Assembly (NCBI GenBank): GCA_947474485.1
Contig: CANJJP010000003.1
Span: 1-17,087 of the forward strand
DNA length: 17,087 nucleotides
Source: Bacteroidota bacterium
Lineage (GTDB): Bacteria > Bacteroidota > Bacteroidia > B-17B0 > Aurantibacillaceae
Reading direction: 5' to 3'
Shown here: one piece after another, positions 6,334 to 14,563 of the stretch
Layout of the letters: every line of letters begins with the position of its first letter
Numbering within the stretch: position 1 is the first letter of the stretch
The notes under the pieces: generated by a model
Database searches by the model: none
What the model saw: the letters and a program-made list of their open reading frames with translations, nothing else
Told to the model about the DNA's origin: nothing
Program-made: the position numbers and the translations under genes

Positions 6334-7203
6334 CTAAAAAAGTATGTAATCTTGTGGGTTTATAGGACTTCCATTATACCATAACTCGAAATGTAAATGA
6401 GGGCCAACGCTTGTTTCGCCGGTGTTACCAATAATGGCGATAGGTTTTCCTGCTTTAACATAATCACCAACTCTAACAGTAATTTCAGAATTGTGCTTAT
6501 ATACACTTACTAAATTATTGCTGTGTTGTATTTGTATTACATATCCATCAGCACTTGTGAAACCCGCAAACACAACCGTTCCATCTAATGTTGCTTTTAT
6601 AAATTCATTTTCCTTAGCAGAAATATCTGTTCCAAAATGTTCTTCACGTAAATTAAATGAACTACTTACCAAGCCCTTAACAGGACTAAAAAACACGAAA
6701 CTACTAATGTTATTTACGGGTTTTGATTTATCAGTAATGTTTAAAGAATACTTATCGGCCGATTCAATCTCGTTTCTTAGCAAAGAATCGTTACCTGACG
6801 GATTAACATTAACTCCCGAATAATTAACGCTTGAGTCTTTTTTTGGTTTTTCTGGTTTACCTTCCGTTTTACCAGCAAGTACATCACCAATATTTTGTAT
6901 AAACCAATCTTTAGCTGTCATACTCTCCTCTAAAGAGTCGGCGCGAGCTGTTAAAATTATAAGTTCTCGTTTTTGATCTACATTGCCGTATCCAGGAATA
7001 TACTCTCGCAAGGGCGTAAATGCAACCAAACTAATTACTAAAATTGTCATTACAATTGTAACAGCACCAAATAGAATTAATAAACCAAGAGGAGTTAAAC
7101 GAAGTGCAAATTTTTCTTCAAAGGTATCATCGTTCAATACCACCAAGCGGTATCGATTTTTTAATTGCTCACGAAACGACCTCTTTTTAACCTTCTTTTC
7201 CAT
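6334..7203 (-). CDS. Membrane-anchored M23 (LytM-type) metallopeptidase
   Basis: This is a predicted inner-membrane peptidase acting on peptidoglycan cross-bridges in the periplasm, or a regulator of such hydrolases. It has a basic cytoplasmic N terminus (about 1-37), one membrane segment (about 38-62), a polar and probably partly helical linker with a Lys/Pro-rich stretch (about 75-165), and a C-terminal M23 domain (about 170-289). The zinc and catalytic residues are complete: HFGTD (His189, Asp193), YKH (His237) and HLHFE (His269, His271). It should therefore be an active enzyme, unlike degenerate LytM factors such as EnvC. The 289-aa length fits the Bacteroidota family with a single transmembrane anchor. 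It is divergent from sprE across a 139-bp spacer. The substrate is unknown. Confidence 0.9.
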   Translation of the reverse strand: MEKKVKKRSFREQLKNRYRLVVLNDDTFEEKFALRLTPLGLLILFGAVTIVMTILVISLVAFTPLREYIPGYGNVDQKRELIILTARADSLEESMTAKDWFIQNIGDVLAGKTEGKPEKPKKDSSVNYSGVNVNPSGNDSLLRNEIESADKYSLNITDKSKPVNNISSFVFFSPVKGLVSSSFNLREEHFGTDISAKENEFIKATLDGTVVFAGFTSADGYVIQIQHSNNLVSVYKHNSEITVRVGDYVKAGKPIAIIGNTGETSVGPHLHFELWYNGSPINPQDYILF

Positions 7204-7342
7204 TCGATTCGGTAAATATCCGTAAAAAGGCGGAAATATTCATTTATTTTTCTCTTAAAAAACATATAAAAGCAATATTTGTGAGCTTTTTTCGTTTAAA
7301 CTATTATTTTTGCTATCCGCCTAAAAAAAGCGAAATCAATTT
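7204..7342. promoter_or_regulatory. Divergent promoter region M23/sprE, with -7 box for sprE
   Basis: A perfect plus-strand -7 box, TATTTTTG, lies at 7305-7312. It places transcription start near 7319 and leaves a leader of about 24 nt before the GTG at 7343. The nearest upstream TTTG (7278-7281) is 23 nt away, longer than usual, so the -33 element is weak. I could not find a convincing -7 box for the M23 gene; TATGTTTT on the minus strand is the nearest candidate. Confidence 0.45.
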
Positions 7343-10015
7343 GTGAAGAAGTTATTTAAGATAAAATATTTATTTTTTGTTCTGTTTATAGCTGCAGCAT
7401 TTTTTTCTGCATGTACACAATATAAAAACAAGCCTCTTAATAGAGGTTATCATAATATGACCTCGCGCTTTAACGTTTATTTTTATGCTAAAGAGAGTTT
7501 AAAAGATGGTGTTACAAAGTTAGAAGAAAATCATAAAGACGATTACACAAAACTATTGCCACTTTATATTTATGGCACAAAAGAAACAAGTAAGGAGATT
7601 TTTCCAGAAATGGATAGGGTAATTAAAAAATCTTCGCTTTGTATTACTCGTCACGCTATAAAAGATAAAAAAACAAAGGAGGAAGTTTTTGGAGCTGTTA
7701 AATGGATAGATAACGCTTGGATGACTTTGGGTAAAGCGCATTTTTATAAACGCGAATATTTTAATGCCATCGAAACTTTTGACTTTGTTGCTCACACATA
7801 TAAAAGTAAAGAGAAGTATGAGGCATGGTTGTGGTTAGTGAAGACTTATAATGAAATGGGGTTGCTCTCTCAATCCGAACCGTATATTAACCTTATTAAA
7901 AATGAAGCAAAATTTCCTAAAGAGTTTAAAGGTGAGTTTGAAGTGTTACATGCTGAATTCTATATTAATCAAGGTTTGTATGACGAAGCAATTAAAAAAT
8001 TAAGCGACGCAATTTCACACACGAAAGATAAAAAACAACGAGCGCGTTTCCATTTTGTGTTAGGACAGTTATACGAACAGCATGAAAAAGTTGGAGACAA
8101 TAAAAGGGCAATTGAACAATACAAAAAAACATTAGCTAAAAAACCTTATTATGAAATGGAGTTTAACTCTCGTATTAAACTCGCGCTGCTTACAGAGTTC
8201 AATGAACGCACGGCTCTAAAGTTAAAGCATGATCTTTTAAAAATGCTTAAGGATATTAAAAACGATGAATATCAAGATGTAATTTACTACACCTTGGGGC
8301 AATTAGAAGAGCGGGAAAAAAATTACGACATCGCATTTAAATATTACAAACTCTCAGCATCAAAAAGTAAAACCAATGATGTTCAAAAATCAAAATCGTA
8401 TTTGCGTATTGCTGAAATGAGTTTTGATAAAGAAGATTATCCACAAGCAAAAACGTATTATGACAGCACGATTGCTTTTATGAAAGAAGATGCTTATGGT
8501 TACAAAGACATAATAAGCAAAAAAAATAGTTTAGATGTTTTGGTTGGGCACATAAACACCATTAAAACACAAGATAGTTTATTGAAGCTAGCAGCTATGG
8601 ATAGCAGCACAAGAAACGACTTCATTAAAAAAATGATTAAAAAAATTGAAGAAGACGAATTAAAAGCAAAAGAGTTAGCTGAGCAAGCAGCAAACACTGA
8701 CAATGGTGCAGACATCAATAGTAACAATGCTTTTCAACCAACAGCCGGCAATATTGGCCAATGGTACTTTTACAACCAACAAACCAAAGCATTTGGTGTA
8801 AACGACTTTATAAAAAAGTGGGGTAACCAACGTAAAAATGAAGATAACTGGAGGAGATCAAATAAACAATCCACCATCGACCCTTGGCAAACTACTGGGC
8901 AAGATTCTCTTGACGCTTACAAAGATAGTTTAGCGGTAAATAAAGATTCAATTCCATCAAATACTAAATCAGTTGCTTATTACCTAAAAAACGTACCGCT
9001 TACTAAGGCATTACAAGATTCTGCTCATCAAACTATTTTAAACTCTTACTACTCTTTAGGAACAATTTACCGCGAGCAACTAAACAATAATAAACGTGCT
9101 GTTTCTACTTTTAACACAATGAATCAGCGCTATTCACGTAACGAATATGAAGCATCTAGTTATTATCAGATGTATCGAATTTATTTGCAAGAAAAAAACA
9201 CAGCTAAAGCTGAAGAGTGCAAGAACTTTTTGATTAACAATTATCCTAATAGCGATTACACGCAAATTATTAAAGACCCTAATTTTGCAAGTGCAGTTAA
9301 CGCAAAAAAGAGTGAAGTAGAAGCTTTTTACACAAAAACTTACGAGCTTTATACTTCAAGCAATTACGCGCAGGCATTAGGTAATTGCAACGAAGCTTTA
9401 AAAAAATATTCGAAAAACGATTATTCAGCAAAATTTGCTTTAGTGCGGGCCTTGTGTATTGGCAAAACGCAAACCGTTGATTCATTGGAGCGCGCATTAA
9501 TATCAGTAATACAAAAATATCCAAGTACAGAAGTTGACGGCCCTGCAAAGGCAATGTTAGATGCAATTAACAAAGCAAAGAACCCCAATTCAACAGCAAA
9601 AGTTGATAGCTCAAAAATAAAAGCGGTAGATCCGGATGCATTCAAATTAAAAGATAGCACAGCACACTATTGGGTTGTTTGTGTGCCACAAAGTAGAGGA
9701 AACGTAAATGCATTTAAAACAAAACTATCTAACTTTAATAACGAGTTTTATAGTGTAAAAAAATACCAAGCTCAAACATTGGTATTAAATACAACAACAG
9801 TTGTTTTCCTTAAAACTTTTACCGATAAAACCGATGTGCTTTCTTACAACGATTTTATTTTAAAGAAAACAGAAGTGTTTGCTGATTTACAAAAAGAAAA
9901 TATTTCTGTATTTGGTATTAGCGAAGACAACATGATTTTGCTAATTAAAAAGAAAAACATTGAAGAATATAAAACTTTCTTTAATGTGAATTATGTGGCT
10001 AAGAAACCATTGTAA
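7343..10015 (+). CDS. sprE: SprE/PorW-like TPR lipoprotein of the type IX secretion system
   Basis: SprE (Flavobacterium) or PorW (Porphyromonas) is a periplasmic TPR lipoprotein needed for T9SS secretion and gliding. The 890-aa product begins at a GTG. The start is fixed by the lipoprotein signal MKKLFKIKYLFFVLFIAAAFFSAC (acylated Cys24), which begins at that codon. After the lipid anchor comes a conserved N-terminal block (YHNMTSRFNVYFYAKESLKDG). Helical TPR repeats run over about 135-450. A polar linker with QWYFYNQQTKAFG and RRSNKQ is at about 470-530. Further TPR-like repeats are at about 560-720. A C-terminal module (HYWVVCVP onward, about 785-885) has predicted alpha/beta character. 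Length, anchor and end modules all fit SprE/PorW. No other T9SS core gene adjoins it. The assignment is by recognition, so another large TPR lipoprotein cannot be excluded. Confidence 0.75.
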   Translation: MKKLFKIKYLFFVLFIAAAFFSACTQYKNKPLNRGYHNMTSRFNVYFYAKESLKDGVTKLEENHKDDYTKLLPLYIYGTKETSKEIFPEMDRVIKKSSLCITRHAIKDKKTKEEVFGAVKWIDNAWMTLGKAHFYKREYFNAIETFDFVAHTYKSKEKYEAWLWLVKTYNEMGLLSQSEPYINLIKNEAKFPKEFKGEFEVLHAEFYINQGLYDEAIKKLSDAISHTKDKKQRARFHFVLGQLYEQHEKVGDNKRAIEQYKKTLAKKPYYEMEFNSRIKLALLTEFNERTALKLKHDLLKMLKDIKNDEYQDVIYYTLGQLEEREKNYDIAFKYYKLSASKSKTNDVQKSKSYLRIAEMSFDKEDYPQAKTYYDSTIAFMKEDAYGYKDIISKKNSLDVLVGHINTIKTQDSLLKLAAMDSSTRNDFIKKMIKKIEEDELKAKELAEQAANTDNGADINSNNAFQPTAGNIGQWYFYNQQTKAFGVNDFIKKWGNQRKNEDNWRRSNKQSTIDPWQTTGQDSLDAYKDSLAVNKDSIPSNTKSVAYYLKNVPLTKALQDSAHQTILNSYYSLGTIYREQLNNNKRAVSTFNTMNQRYSRNEYEASSYYQMYRIYLQEKNTAKAEECKNFLINNYPNSDYTQIIKDPNFASAVNAKKSEVEAFYTKTYELYTSSNYAQALGNCNEALKKYSKNDYSAKFALVRALCIGKTQTVDSLERALISVIQKYPSTEVDGPAKAMLDAINKAKNPNSTAKVDSSKIKAVDPDAFKLKDSTAHYWVVCVPQSRGNVNAFKTKLSNFNNEFYSVKKYQAQTLVLNTTTVVFLKTFTDKTDVLSYNDFILKKTEVFADLQKENISVFGISEDNMILLIKKKNIEEYKTFFNVNYVAKKPL

Positions 10016-10230
10016 GCAAGTAAACTCATTCTTTTTCAATCCCTCATAAGTAAATGACTTTGCCTTTACAACCCTTATATATAGGATGTAAAGTAGGCGA
10101 GCTGTAATTGCTATTAAAACACCTGATTCAATAGCAGAGGAACAAACTTGGAAAGAAAAGTATTTTAAATTATTAGAAGAGCATAATTTTCTTCTTAAAA
10201 AAGAGTTTTAGAAGTTACTTAAAGTAATGC
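10016..10230. other. Intergenic spacer downstream of sprE
   Basis: This stretch separates the convergent sprE and DUF493 genes. It contains the short start-less frame described separately and an AT dinucleotide run (TTATATATAGG near 10075-10085). I see no convincing terminator hairpin followed by T-run. Confidence 0.4.
10092..10211 (+). pseudogene. Start-less reading-frame remnant, possible coiled-coil tail of a regulator
   Basis: The frame after the stop at 10089-10091 is open for 39 codons to a TAG at 10209-10211 and has no ATG, GTG or TTG start near its beginning. The end reads IAEEQTWKEKYFKLLEEHNFLLKKEF, a clear heptad-like charged helix. Such tails occur at the C terminus of XRE-type regulators and some transposase subunits, so this may be the leftover 3' end of a deleted gene. 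With only 39 codons, chance cannot be ruled out. Confidence 0.3.
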
Positions 10231-10506
10231 TTAAAGAGCCATTAAACCCTCAATTTTTGTTGCTTTTTTATAAATCTCAATTATTTCATCCGCACTCATA
10301 ACAACTTGCTTCGAAGTAATAGAAATGTATTTTCCACTACTCGATGCTTTCTGAAGCACTTCTGCTTCTTCGGTAAACAAAGCTTCCACCAAAGCCATTT
10401 TTTTATTGTCGGCAGGTATTATAAACTTAAACATGTACACACTTGGGAAAGTATGCTCCTGCTCTAATTTCTCTTTTAACTGTTCGTAGTTATAGTTAGT
10501 GTCCAT
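10231..10506 (-). CDS. DUF493 family protein (YbeD-like)
   Basis: The 91-aa protein matches the DUF493 pattern: an N-terminal Leu/Glu helix, TFPSVYMFKFIIP, then SSSGKYISITSKQVVMSADEIIEIYKKATKIEGL, an alpha-beta fold related to ACT-like or ferredoxin-like regulatory domains. E. coli YbeD is the best-known member and has no firm biochemical role. The gene is last in the M42-GH3-LysE-DUF493 operon, and its ATG lies inside the LysE gene (11-nt overlap), which suggests translational coupling. The small size and ACT-like fold could suit a metabolite-sensing partner, but that is inference. Confidence 0.8.
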   Translation of the reverse strand: MDTNYNYEQLKEKLEQEHTFPSVYMFKFIIPADNKKMALVEALFTEEAEVLQKASSSGKYISITSKQVVMSADEIIEIYKKATKIEGLMAL

Positions 10507-11233
10507 GATGTTGTAAAGGCAAGAAATAAATTTTGTAAATTAAGTAGAACCCGAAAACAATTAATATAATACCTGAAATCATGTTTACTACTTTCATTAG
10601 TTTTGGAGTAAGAAATCGTTTGATTTTATATGAAACAAATGCTTTTAGTAAATCCGTAGAAAGCACTACACCCAAGGTAAAAGCAAAGAATATTATTATT
10701 TTAAAATAATCGAATTCAAATTTACTTCCAACCGTTGTAGCAGTTGCTAACCAAAAAATCCACACAAAAGGATTTAATAAATTAATAAAAAAACCTTTTA
10801 AACCCAACATAAATGGGTGCGGTAACTTATCCTTTGAATCAATTTTATTTAAAAACTTATCCTCTCGGTTTTTATTTACATCCGTTTCTATATTTAAATG
10901 ATTAATACCTGTCGAATCTTCTAATTGCGCATCTGTTTTTGGTGGTTTACTGTATAAATTAAAAGAGCCATAAACAATAAGCACTATCCCACCTACTACA
11001 CCAATAAATGATTGGCTTTTTGGATTACTTAAAAAACCTTGAGCCCCCAATGCAAGTAAAACAAATATCAAAATTACTAAAGCCAAATCGCTAAGAAAAA
11101 TCCCAACAGCTAATGATCCTGCAGACTTAAACCCATGCTTAATTCCAGTATTAATTAATGCAAAAAAACCAGGCCCGAACGAAAACGCCAAAACCAATCC
11201 AAGAATTAAACCTTCATAAATTGCTGCAAACAT
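10496..11233 (-). CDS. LysE-family amino-acid exporter
   Basis: This is a predicted inner-membrane exporter of the LysE/RhtB type that moves amino acids or related small molecules outward by proton exchange. About six membrane segments are visible (about residues 5-27, 39-64, 75-93, 147-167, 177-197, 215-235). The family hallmark PGFFALINTGIKHGFKSAG is at about 21-39, and NLLNPFVWIFW at about 151-161 carries the second conserved Asn-Pro. At 245 aa it is longer than the typical 205-210 because of a polar, charged loop at about 95-138. The stop overlaps the DUF493 start, and the ATG is 3 nt after the GH3 stop. The substrate cannot be read from the sequence. Confidence 0.85.
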   Translation of the reverse strand: MFAAIYEGLILGLVLAFSFGPGFFALINTGIKHGFKSAGSLAVGIFLSDLALVILIFVLLALGAQGFLSNPKSQSFIGVVGGIVLIVYGSFNLYSKPPKTDAQLEDSTGINHLNIETDVNKNREDKFLNKIDSKDKLPHPFMLGLKGFFINLLNPFVWIFWLATATTVGSKFEFDYFKIIIFFAFTLGVVLSTDLLKAFVSYKIKRFLTPKLMKVVNMISGIILIVFGFYLIYKIYFLPLQHHGH

Positions 11234-11236
11234 ACA

Positions 11237-12769
11237 TTACTTATTTTTTTGTTGAAGAAATTCTAACCAATCCTCTAGCATCTTTCCCTTCATCACCCTC
11301 GGAAATTTATGTTGTGAACCCAATTTACCCCTGTGTTCCATAAAATTCATAAATGTTGCATGAGGCAACACATCAACTATCACATCCTTTAATGCGTGAC
11401 CACGCTCCACACGATAGTCATCATTTAATACTTTTAAATGATTATCAATCCTATTTTTTAATTCTGCTATATCCACTTTATTATCTGATGCTATAAACCA
11501 ATGGTGCGCAAACAATCCATTGTGAGGCACGCCAGCTACTGTATATTCACCAACTTCTATATTCATTTCTTGTGATGAAAGTATAAGTGCTTTGTTCATA
11601 TTATCTACACTTAAATGCTCACCACACATACTTAGGAAATGTTTTGTACGCCCTGTAATTATTATTTCAGCTTCTTCTACATTCGTAAATCGTATGGTAT
11701 CTCCAATTAAATAACGCCATGCTCCTGAGCATGTAGAAATTAATGTTGCATATTCAACACCTTCTTCTACTTCATTTATTAATAATGTTTGTGGATTATA
11801 TTTTAAATTTCCATCTCCATCAAAATTTTCATCGTTAAAACGAATGAACTCAAAAAAGATTCCATTATCCAATACCATTTTCATTGCCCCGCTTTTATCC
11901 GAACCAACTTGGTAAGCCATAAAACCTTCGGAAGCTAAATAGGTATCTAAAATAATTAAAGGGAAAGAAGTTAGTTTTTCGAAGCTTTTTAAGTATGGAG
12001 TATATGAAACACCGCCACTTACATAAATGCGCAAATTAGGCCAAATATCATGAATGGTTTTTACATTGTAATGCGCAATAATTTTTTCCAGAATAATTTG
12101 TATCCACGCTGGAACGCCACAAATAACTCCAATATCCCACTTAGGTGCATTTAAAACTATATCGTTTAGTTTCGAATTCCAATCTCTGTGGCGAGAAATT
12201 GCTGGACCCGGTTTGTAAAAAAACTGAAACCAAAATGGGATGTTACCTGTTGTGATTCCACTTAAATCACCTTCGTAATAAGTACCATTAAAACTTAAAT
12301 GCGTACTTCCACCAACCATCAACACACGTTTCTGAAAAAACTCTTTGGGTAAATCAACTTCTGATAAAGAAAGTGTTTGGCGCATACTAACCTTTCGTAT
12401 TGCCTTCAGCATATCCTTAGTAACAGGAATATGTTTACTAGCTGCTTCTGACGTGCCTGAACTTAATGCGAAATGTTTTACATGATTTGGCCAACAAACA
12501 AAAGGCTCTCCATTTAAACAACGATACCACCAGTTTTTAAACATGCTATTATAGTCATGTGCAGGAATATCTTGCCTAAACGTATTATAAAAATTACGTT
12601 CCTTTAGTTTTTGACTGAATTTATAATGTTCGCCAAATGCTGTAAATTCAGCCTTTTTCATTAAGCCACGTAATGTGCTTAATTGTTTTTTTAATGCAGT
12701 TTTACGGGTAGGTGGAACTTTTCCTCTCAACTCAATTGCTTTCTTTAATATCGACCCTAATATTGCCAT
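11237..12769 (-). CDS. GH3-family acyl-acid amido synthetase
   Basis: GH3 proteins belong to the ANL adenylating superfamily. In plants they join carboxylic acids such as jasmonate or auxin to amino acids using ATP. The 510-aa product is slightly shorter than plant GH3 (about 570-610). It keeps the three adenylation motifs: ATP loop SSGTSEAASKHIPVT (103-117), YLASEG (277-282) and YLIGD (353-357). The conserved C-terminal segment GKLGSQHKFPRV is at 481-492. It therefore looks catalytically intact. Bacteroidota commonly carry such a gene, but I know of no established substrate for it. It lies 22 nt after the M42 aminopeptidase gene and 3 nt before the LysE gene. This suggests amino-acid conjugates as substrate or product, which is inference only. 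Confidence 0.85.
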   Translation of the reverse strand: MAILGSILKKAIELRGKVPPTRKTALKKQLSTLRGLMKKAEFTAFGEHYKFSQKLKERNFYNTFRQDIPAHDYNSMFKNWWYRCLNGEPFVCWPNHVKHFALSSGTSEAASKHIPVTKDMLKAIRKVSMRQTLSLSEVDLPKEFFQKRVLMVGGSTHLSFNGTYYEGDLSGITTGNIPFWFQFFYKPGPAISRHRDWNSKLNDIVLNAPKWDIGVICGVPAWIQIILEKIIAHYNVKTIHDIWPNLRIYVSGGVSYTPYLKSFEKLTSFPLIILDTYLASEGFMAYQVGSDKSGAMKMVLDNGIFFEFIRFNDENFDGDGNLKYNPQTLLINEVEEGVEYATLISTCSGAWRYLIGDTIRFTNVEEAEIIITGRTKHFLSMCGEHLSVDNMNKALILSSQEMNIEVGEYTVAGVPHNGLFAHHWFIASDNKVDIAELKNRIDNHLKVLNDDYRVERGHALKDVIVDVLPHATFMNFMEHRGKLGSQHKFPRVMKGKMLEDWLEFLQQKNK

Positions 12770-12791
12770 GTATAAAACTAAATCCTAAAAC

Positions 12792-13901
12792 TTATTTGAT
12801 ATATCTAAAATCTTGATTGTTTTTAATTGCCTTTACACTTTCAAAAATCAATTTGATTACATTTTCTACGTCCTCTTTATGAACTGACTCAACAGTTGTG
12901 TGCATGTATCGCAACGGTAATGAAATCAAAGAAGAGACTACGCCGCCATTTGAATAAGCAAATGCATCCGTATCAGTTCCAGTTGCACGCGATACCGCAG
13001 CACGTTGAAAATCGATTTTGCTTTTCTTTGCGCTATCTATTATTAATTTCAATAAATTATTGTGAACTGCTGGCCCGTATGTAAGCACAGGTCCTTTTCC
13101 ACAAGCTATATCTCCACTTACTACTTTGCTCATCATTGGTGTTTGCGTGCAATGTGTAACATCAGTAACAATAGCAACATTTGGTTTAATGCGATTAGTA
13201 ATCATTTCTGCCCCGCGCAACCCAACTTCTTCTTGAACTGAATTTACAATGTATAAACCAAAAGGTAATTTCGTTTTACTTTCTTTTAATAATCGTGCAA
13301 CCTCTGCAATCATAAAACCACCAATACGGTTATCCAATGCACGACCAACATAATAGCGGTCGTTAAGCACCATGAACTCATCTTCATAGGTAATAACACA
13401 ACCAACATGCACTCCCAATTCTTCAACTTCCTTATCGGATTTACAACCACAATCTAAAAAAATATTTTTTAAACTTGGAACCTCTTCCTTAGCTGCATCA
13501 CGCACATGAATTGCAGGCCAGCCAAATACAGCTTTCACTATTCCTTTGTCGGTATGAATATTAACACGTTTTGATGGAGCAATTTGATGATCCGAACCAC
13601 CGTTGCGTTTTAAATAAATAAAACCATCTTTAGTAATATAATGTACAAACCAAGAAATTTCATCTGCATGAGCTTCAATAACAACTTTGTAAGGAGCATC
13701 CGGATTAATAACACCAACTGTGGTTCCATAGTTATCTACAAAATGTGTATCGATATATGGTTTGATATAGTTTAACCAAACTTTTTGACCTTCCCACTCA
13801 AAACCTGTTGGTGAAGGATTATTTATATACTTTGTTAAAAACGAAAGTGAATTTGCATTTAATATTGATGCTTTGCGTTTCTCCTTTTTTAGCTTTGCCA
13901 T
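12792..13901 (-). CDS. M42 family metallo-aminopeptidase
   Basis: M42 enzymes are cytoplasmic, usually dodecameric, dinuclear metal aminopeptidases that trim peptides (glutamyl-aminopeptidase/cellulase-M type). I chose the ATG at 13901, which gives 369 aa starting MAKLKKEKRK. The frame continues to an ATG at 13964, but that would add an unusual hydrophobic leader and overlap the likely promoter. All metal and catalytic residues are present from this start: His78 and Asp80 (EAHADE), bridging Asp190 (GRALDNR), Glu224 and Glu225 (VQEEVG), Asp247 (VTDVTH) and His334 (MHTTVES). The early KYINNPSPTGFEWEGQ is typical of Bacteroidota members. It is the first gene of the operon with GH3, LysE and DUF493. 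Confidence 0.92.
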   Translation of the reverse strand: MAKLKKEKRKASILNANSLSFLTKYINNPSPTGFEWEGQKVWLNYIKPYIDTHFVDNYGTTVGVINPDAPYKVVIEAHADEISWFVHYITKDGFIYLKRNGGSDHQIAPSKRVNIHTDKGIVKAVFGWPAIHVRDAAKEEVPSLKNIFLDCGCKSDKEVEELGVHVGCVITYEDEFMVLNDRYYVGRALDNRIGGFMIAEVARLLKESKTKLPFGLYIVNSVQEEVGLRGAEMITNRIKPNVAIVTDVTHCTQTPMMSKVVSGDIACGKGPVLTYGPAVHNNLLKLIIDSAKKSKIDFQRAAVSRATGTDTDAFAYSNGGVVSSLISLPLRYMHTTVESVHKEDVENVIKLIFESVKAIKNNQDFRYIK

Positions 13902-13972
13902 AAATTTAAAATAAAAGGCTAATTTAATGTTTTTGCTCTTAATAAAAAAGCTAATTTTACTCATTATTAACC
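13902..13972. promoter_or_regulatory. Divergent promoter region between M42 operon and PAP2 gene
   Basis: On the minus strand, TAGCTTTT (13953-13946) is a one-mismatch -7 box that would start the M42 operon near 13939 and supports the downstream ATG at 13901. On the plus strand, TAATTTTA (13952-13959) is a one-mismatch -7 box for the PAP2 gene with a very short leader. The two boxes overlap almost completely, so the promoters would compete. Neither has a good -33 element. Confidence 0.4.
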
Positions 13973-14563
13973 ATGCAGGAATACTTAGAAAATATTGACA
14001 GAGCGCTTTTTTTAGGCATTAATAATGCTCACTCTGTGTTTTTTGATTGGTTAATTCCTTATGCAACCCAATTTCATATTTGGACACCACTTTTTGCTTT
14101 AGCAATTTACTTTTTATACAAAAAATATCAAAAAAAATTAGCGCTTATTTTAGTGTGTTTTGCTTTATTAATAGGTATTACCGACCCAGTTGCCAACCTT
14201 GTTAAAAAATCGGTTAAACGAGTTCGACCAACACATAACATTGAAATAGCTGATCACGTAAAAACTGTTGATGGTTATAGAGGCGGCGAATTTGGTTTTG
14301 TATCAGGGCATGCAGCCAATAGTTTTGGAATTGCAGTTTTACTTTTTTTGCTTTTTAAAGGCGCAAAATTATGGGTAAAATTAATTTTTATCGATTGGGC
14401 AATTTTTATTTGTTATACGCGCATTTATTTAGGTGTGCATTATCCAGCTGATTTAATAGGCGGGGCAATTATTGGAATAGCAACTGCATTTATCGTGTAT
14501 CGCTTATATCTATTTCTTGAGAAAAAATTATACAAAGAAAAAACTTTTAGTTATGAGAATTAA
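13973..14563 (+). CDS. PAP2-family membrane phosphatase
   Basis: This is a predicted inner-membrane phosphatase of the PAP2 superfamily, acting on lipid phosphates such as undecaprenyl pyrophosphate, phosphatidylglycerophosphate or lipid A phosphate. The 196-aa length is typical. The three catalytic motifs are present: K78-x6-R85P86 (KKSVKRVRP), SGH at 111-113 (FVSGH, with Val where Pro is usual) and R150-x5-H156-x3-D160 (TRIYLGVHYPAD). About five or six membrane helices surround them. The substrate cannot be told from these motifs. The downstream beta-propeller gene starts inside its 3' end, with an 11-nt overlap, so the two are probably cotranscribed. Confidence 0.9.
   Translation: MQEYLENIDRALFLGINNAHSVFFDWLIPYATQFHIWTPLFALAIYFLYKKYQKKLALILVCFALLIGITDPVANLVKKSVKRVRPTHNIEIADHVKTVDGYRGGEFGFVSGHAANSFGIAVLLFLLFKGAKLWVKLIFIDWAIFICYTRIYLGVHYPADLIGGAIIGIATAFIVYRLYLFLEKKLYKEKTFSYEN

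Noticed and set aside
6491..6823. 110-codon plus-strand frame within the M23 gene
   Set aside because: It is the antisense of a complete M23 domain and has no recognisable features.
9297..9660. Two minus-strand frames within sprE
   Set aside because: They overlap each other and the TPR coding region and show no protein-like pattern.
13902..13964. Longer M42 start at 13964
   Set aside because: It would add a hydrophobic 21-residue leader atypical of cytoplasmic M42 enzymes and would overlap the probable -7 box.
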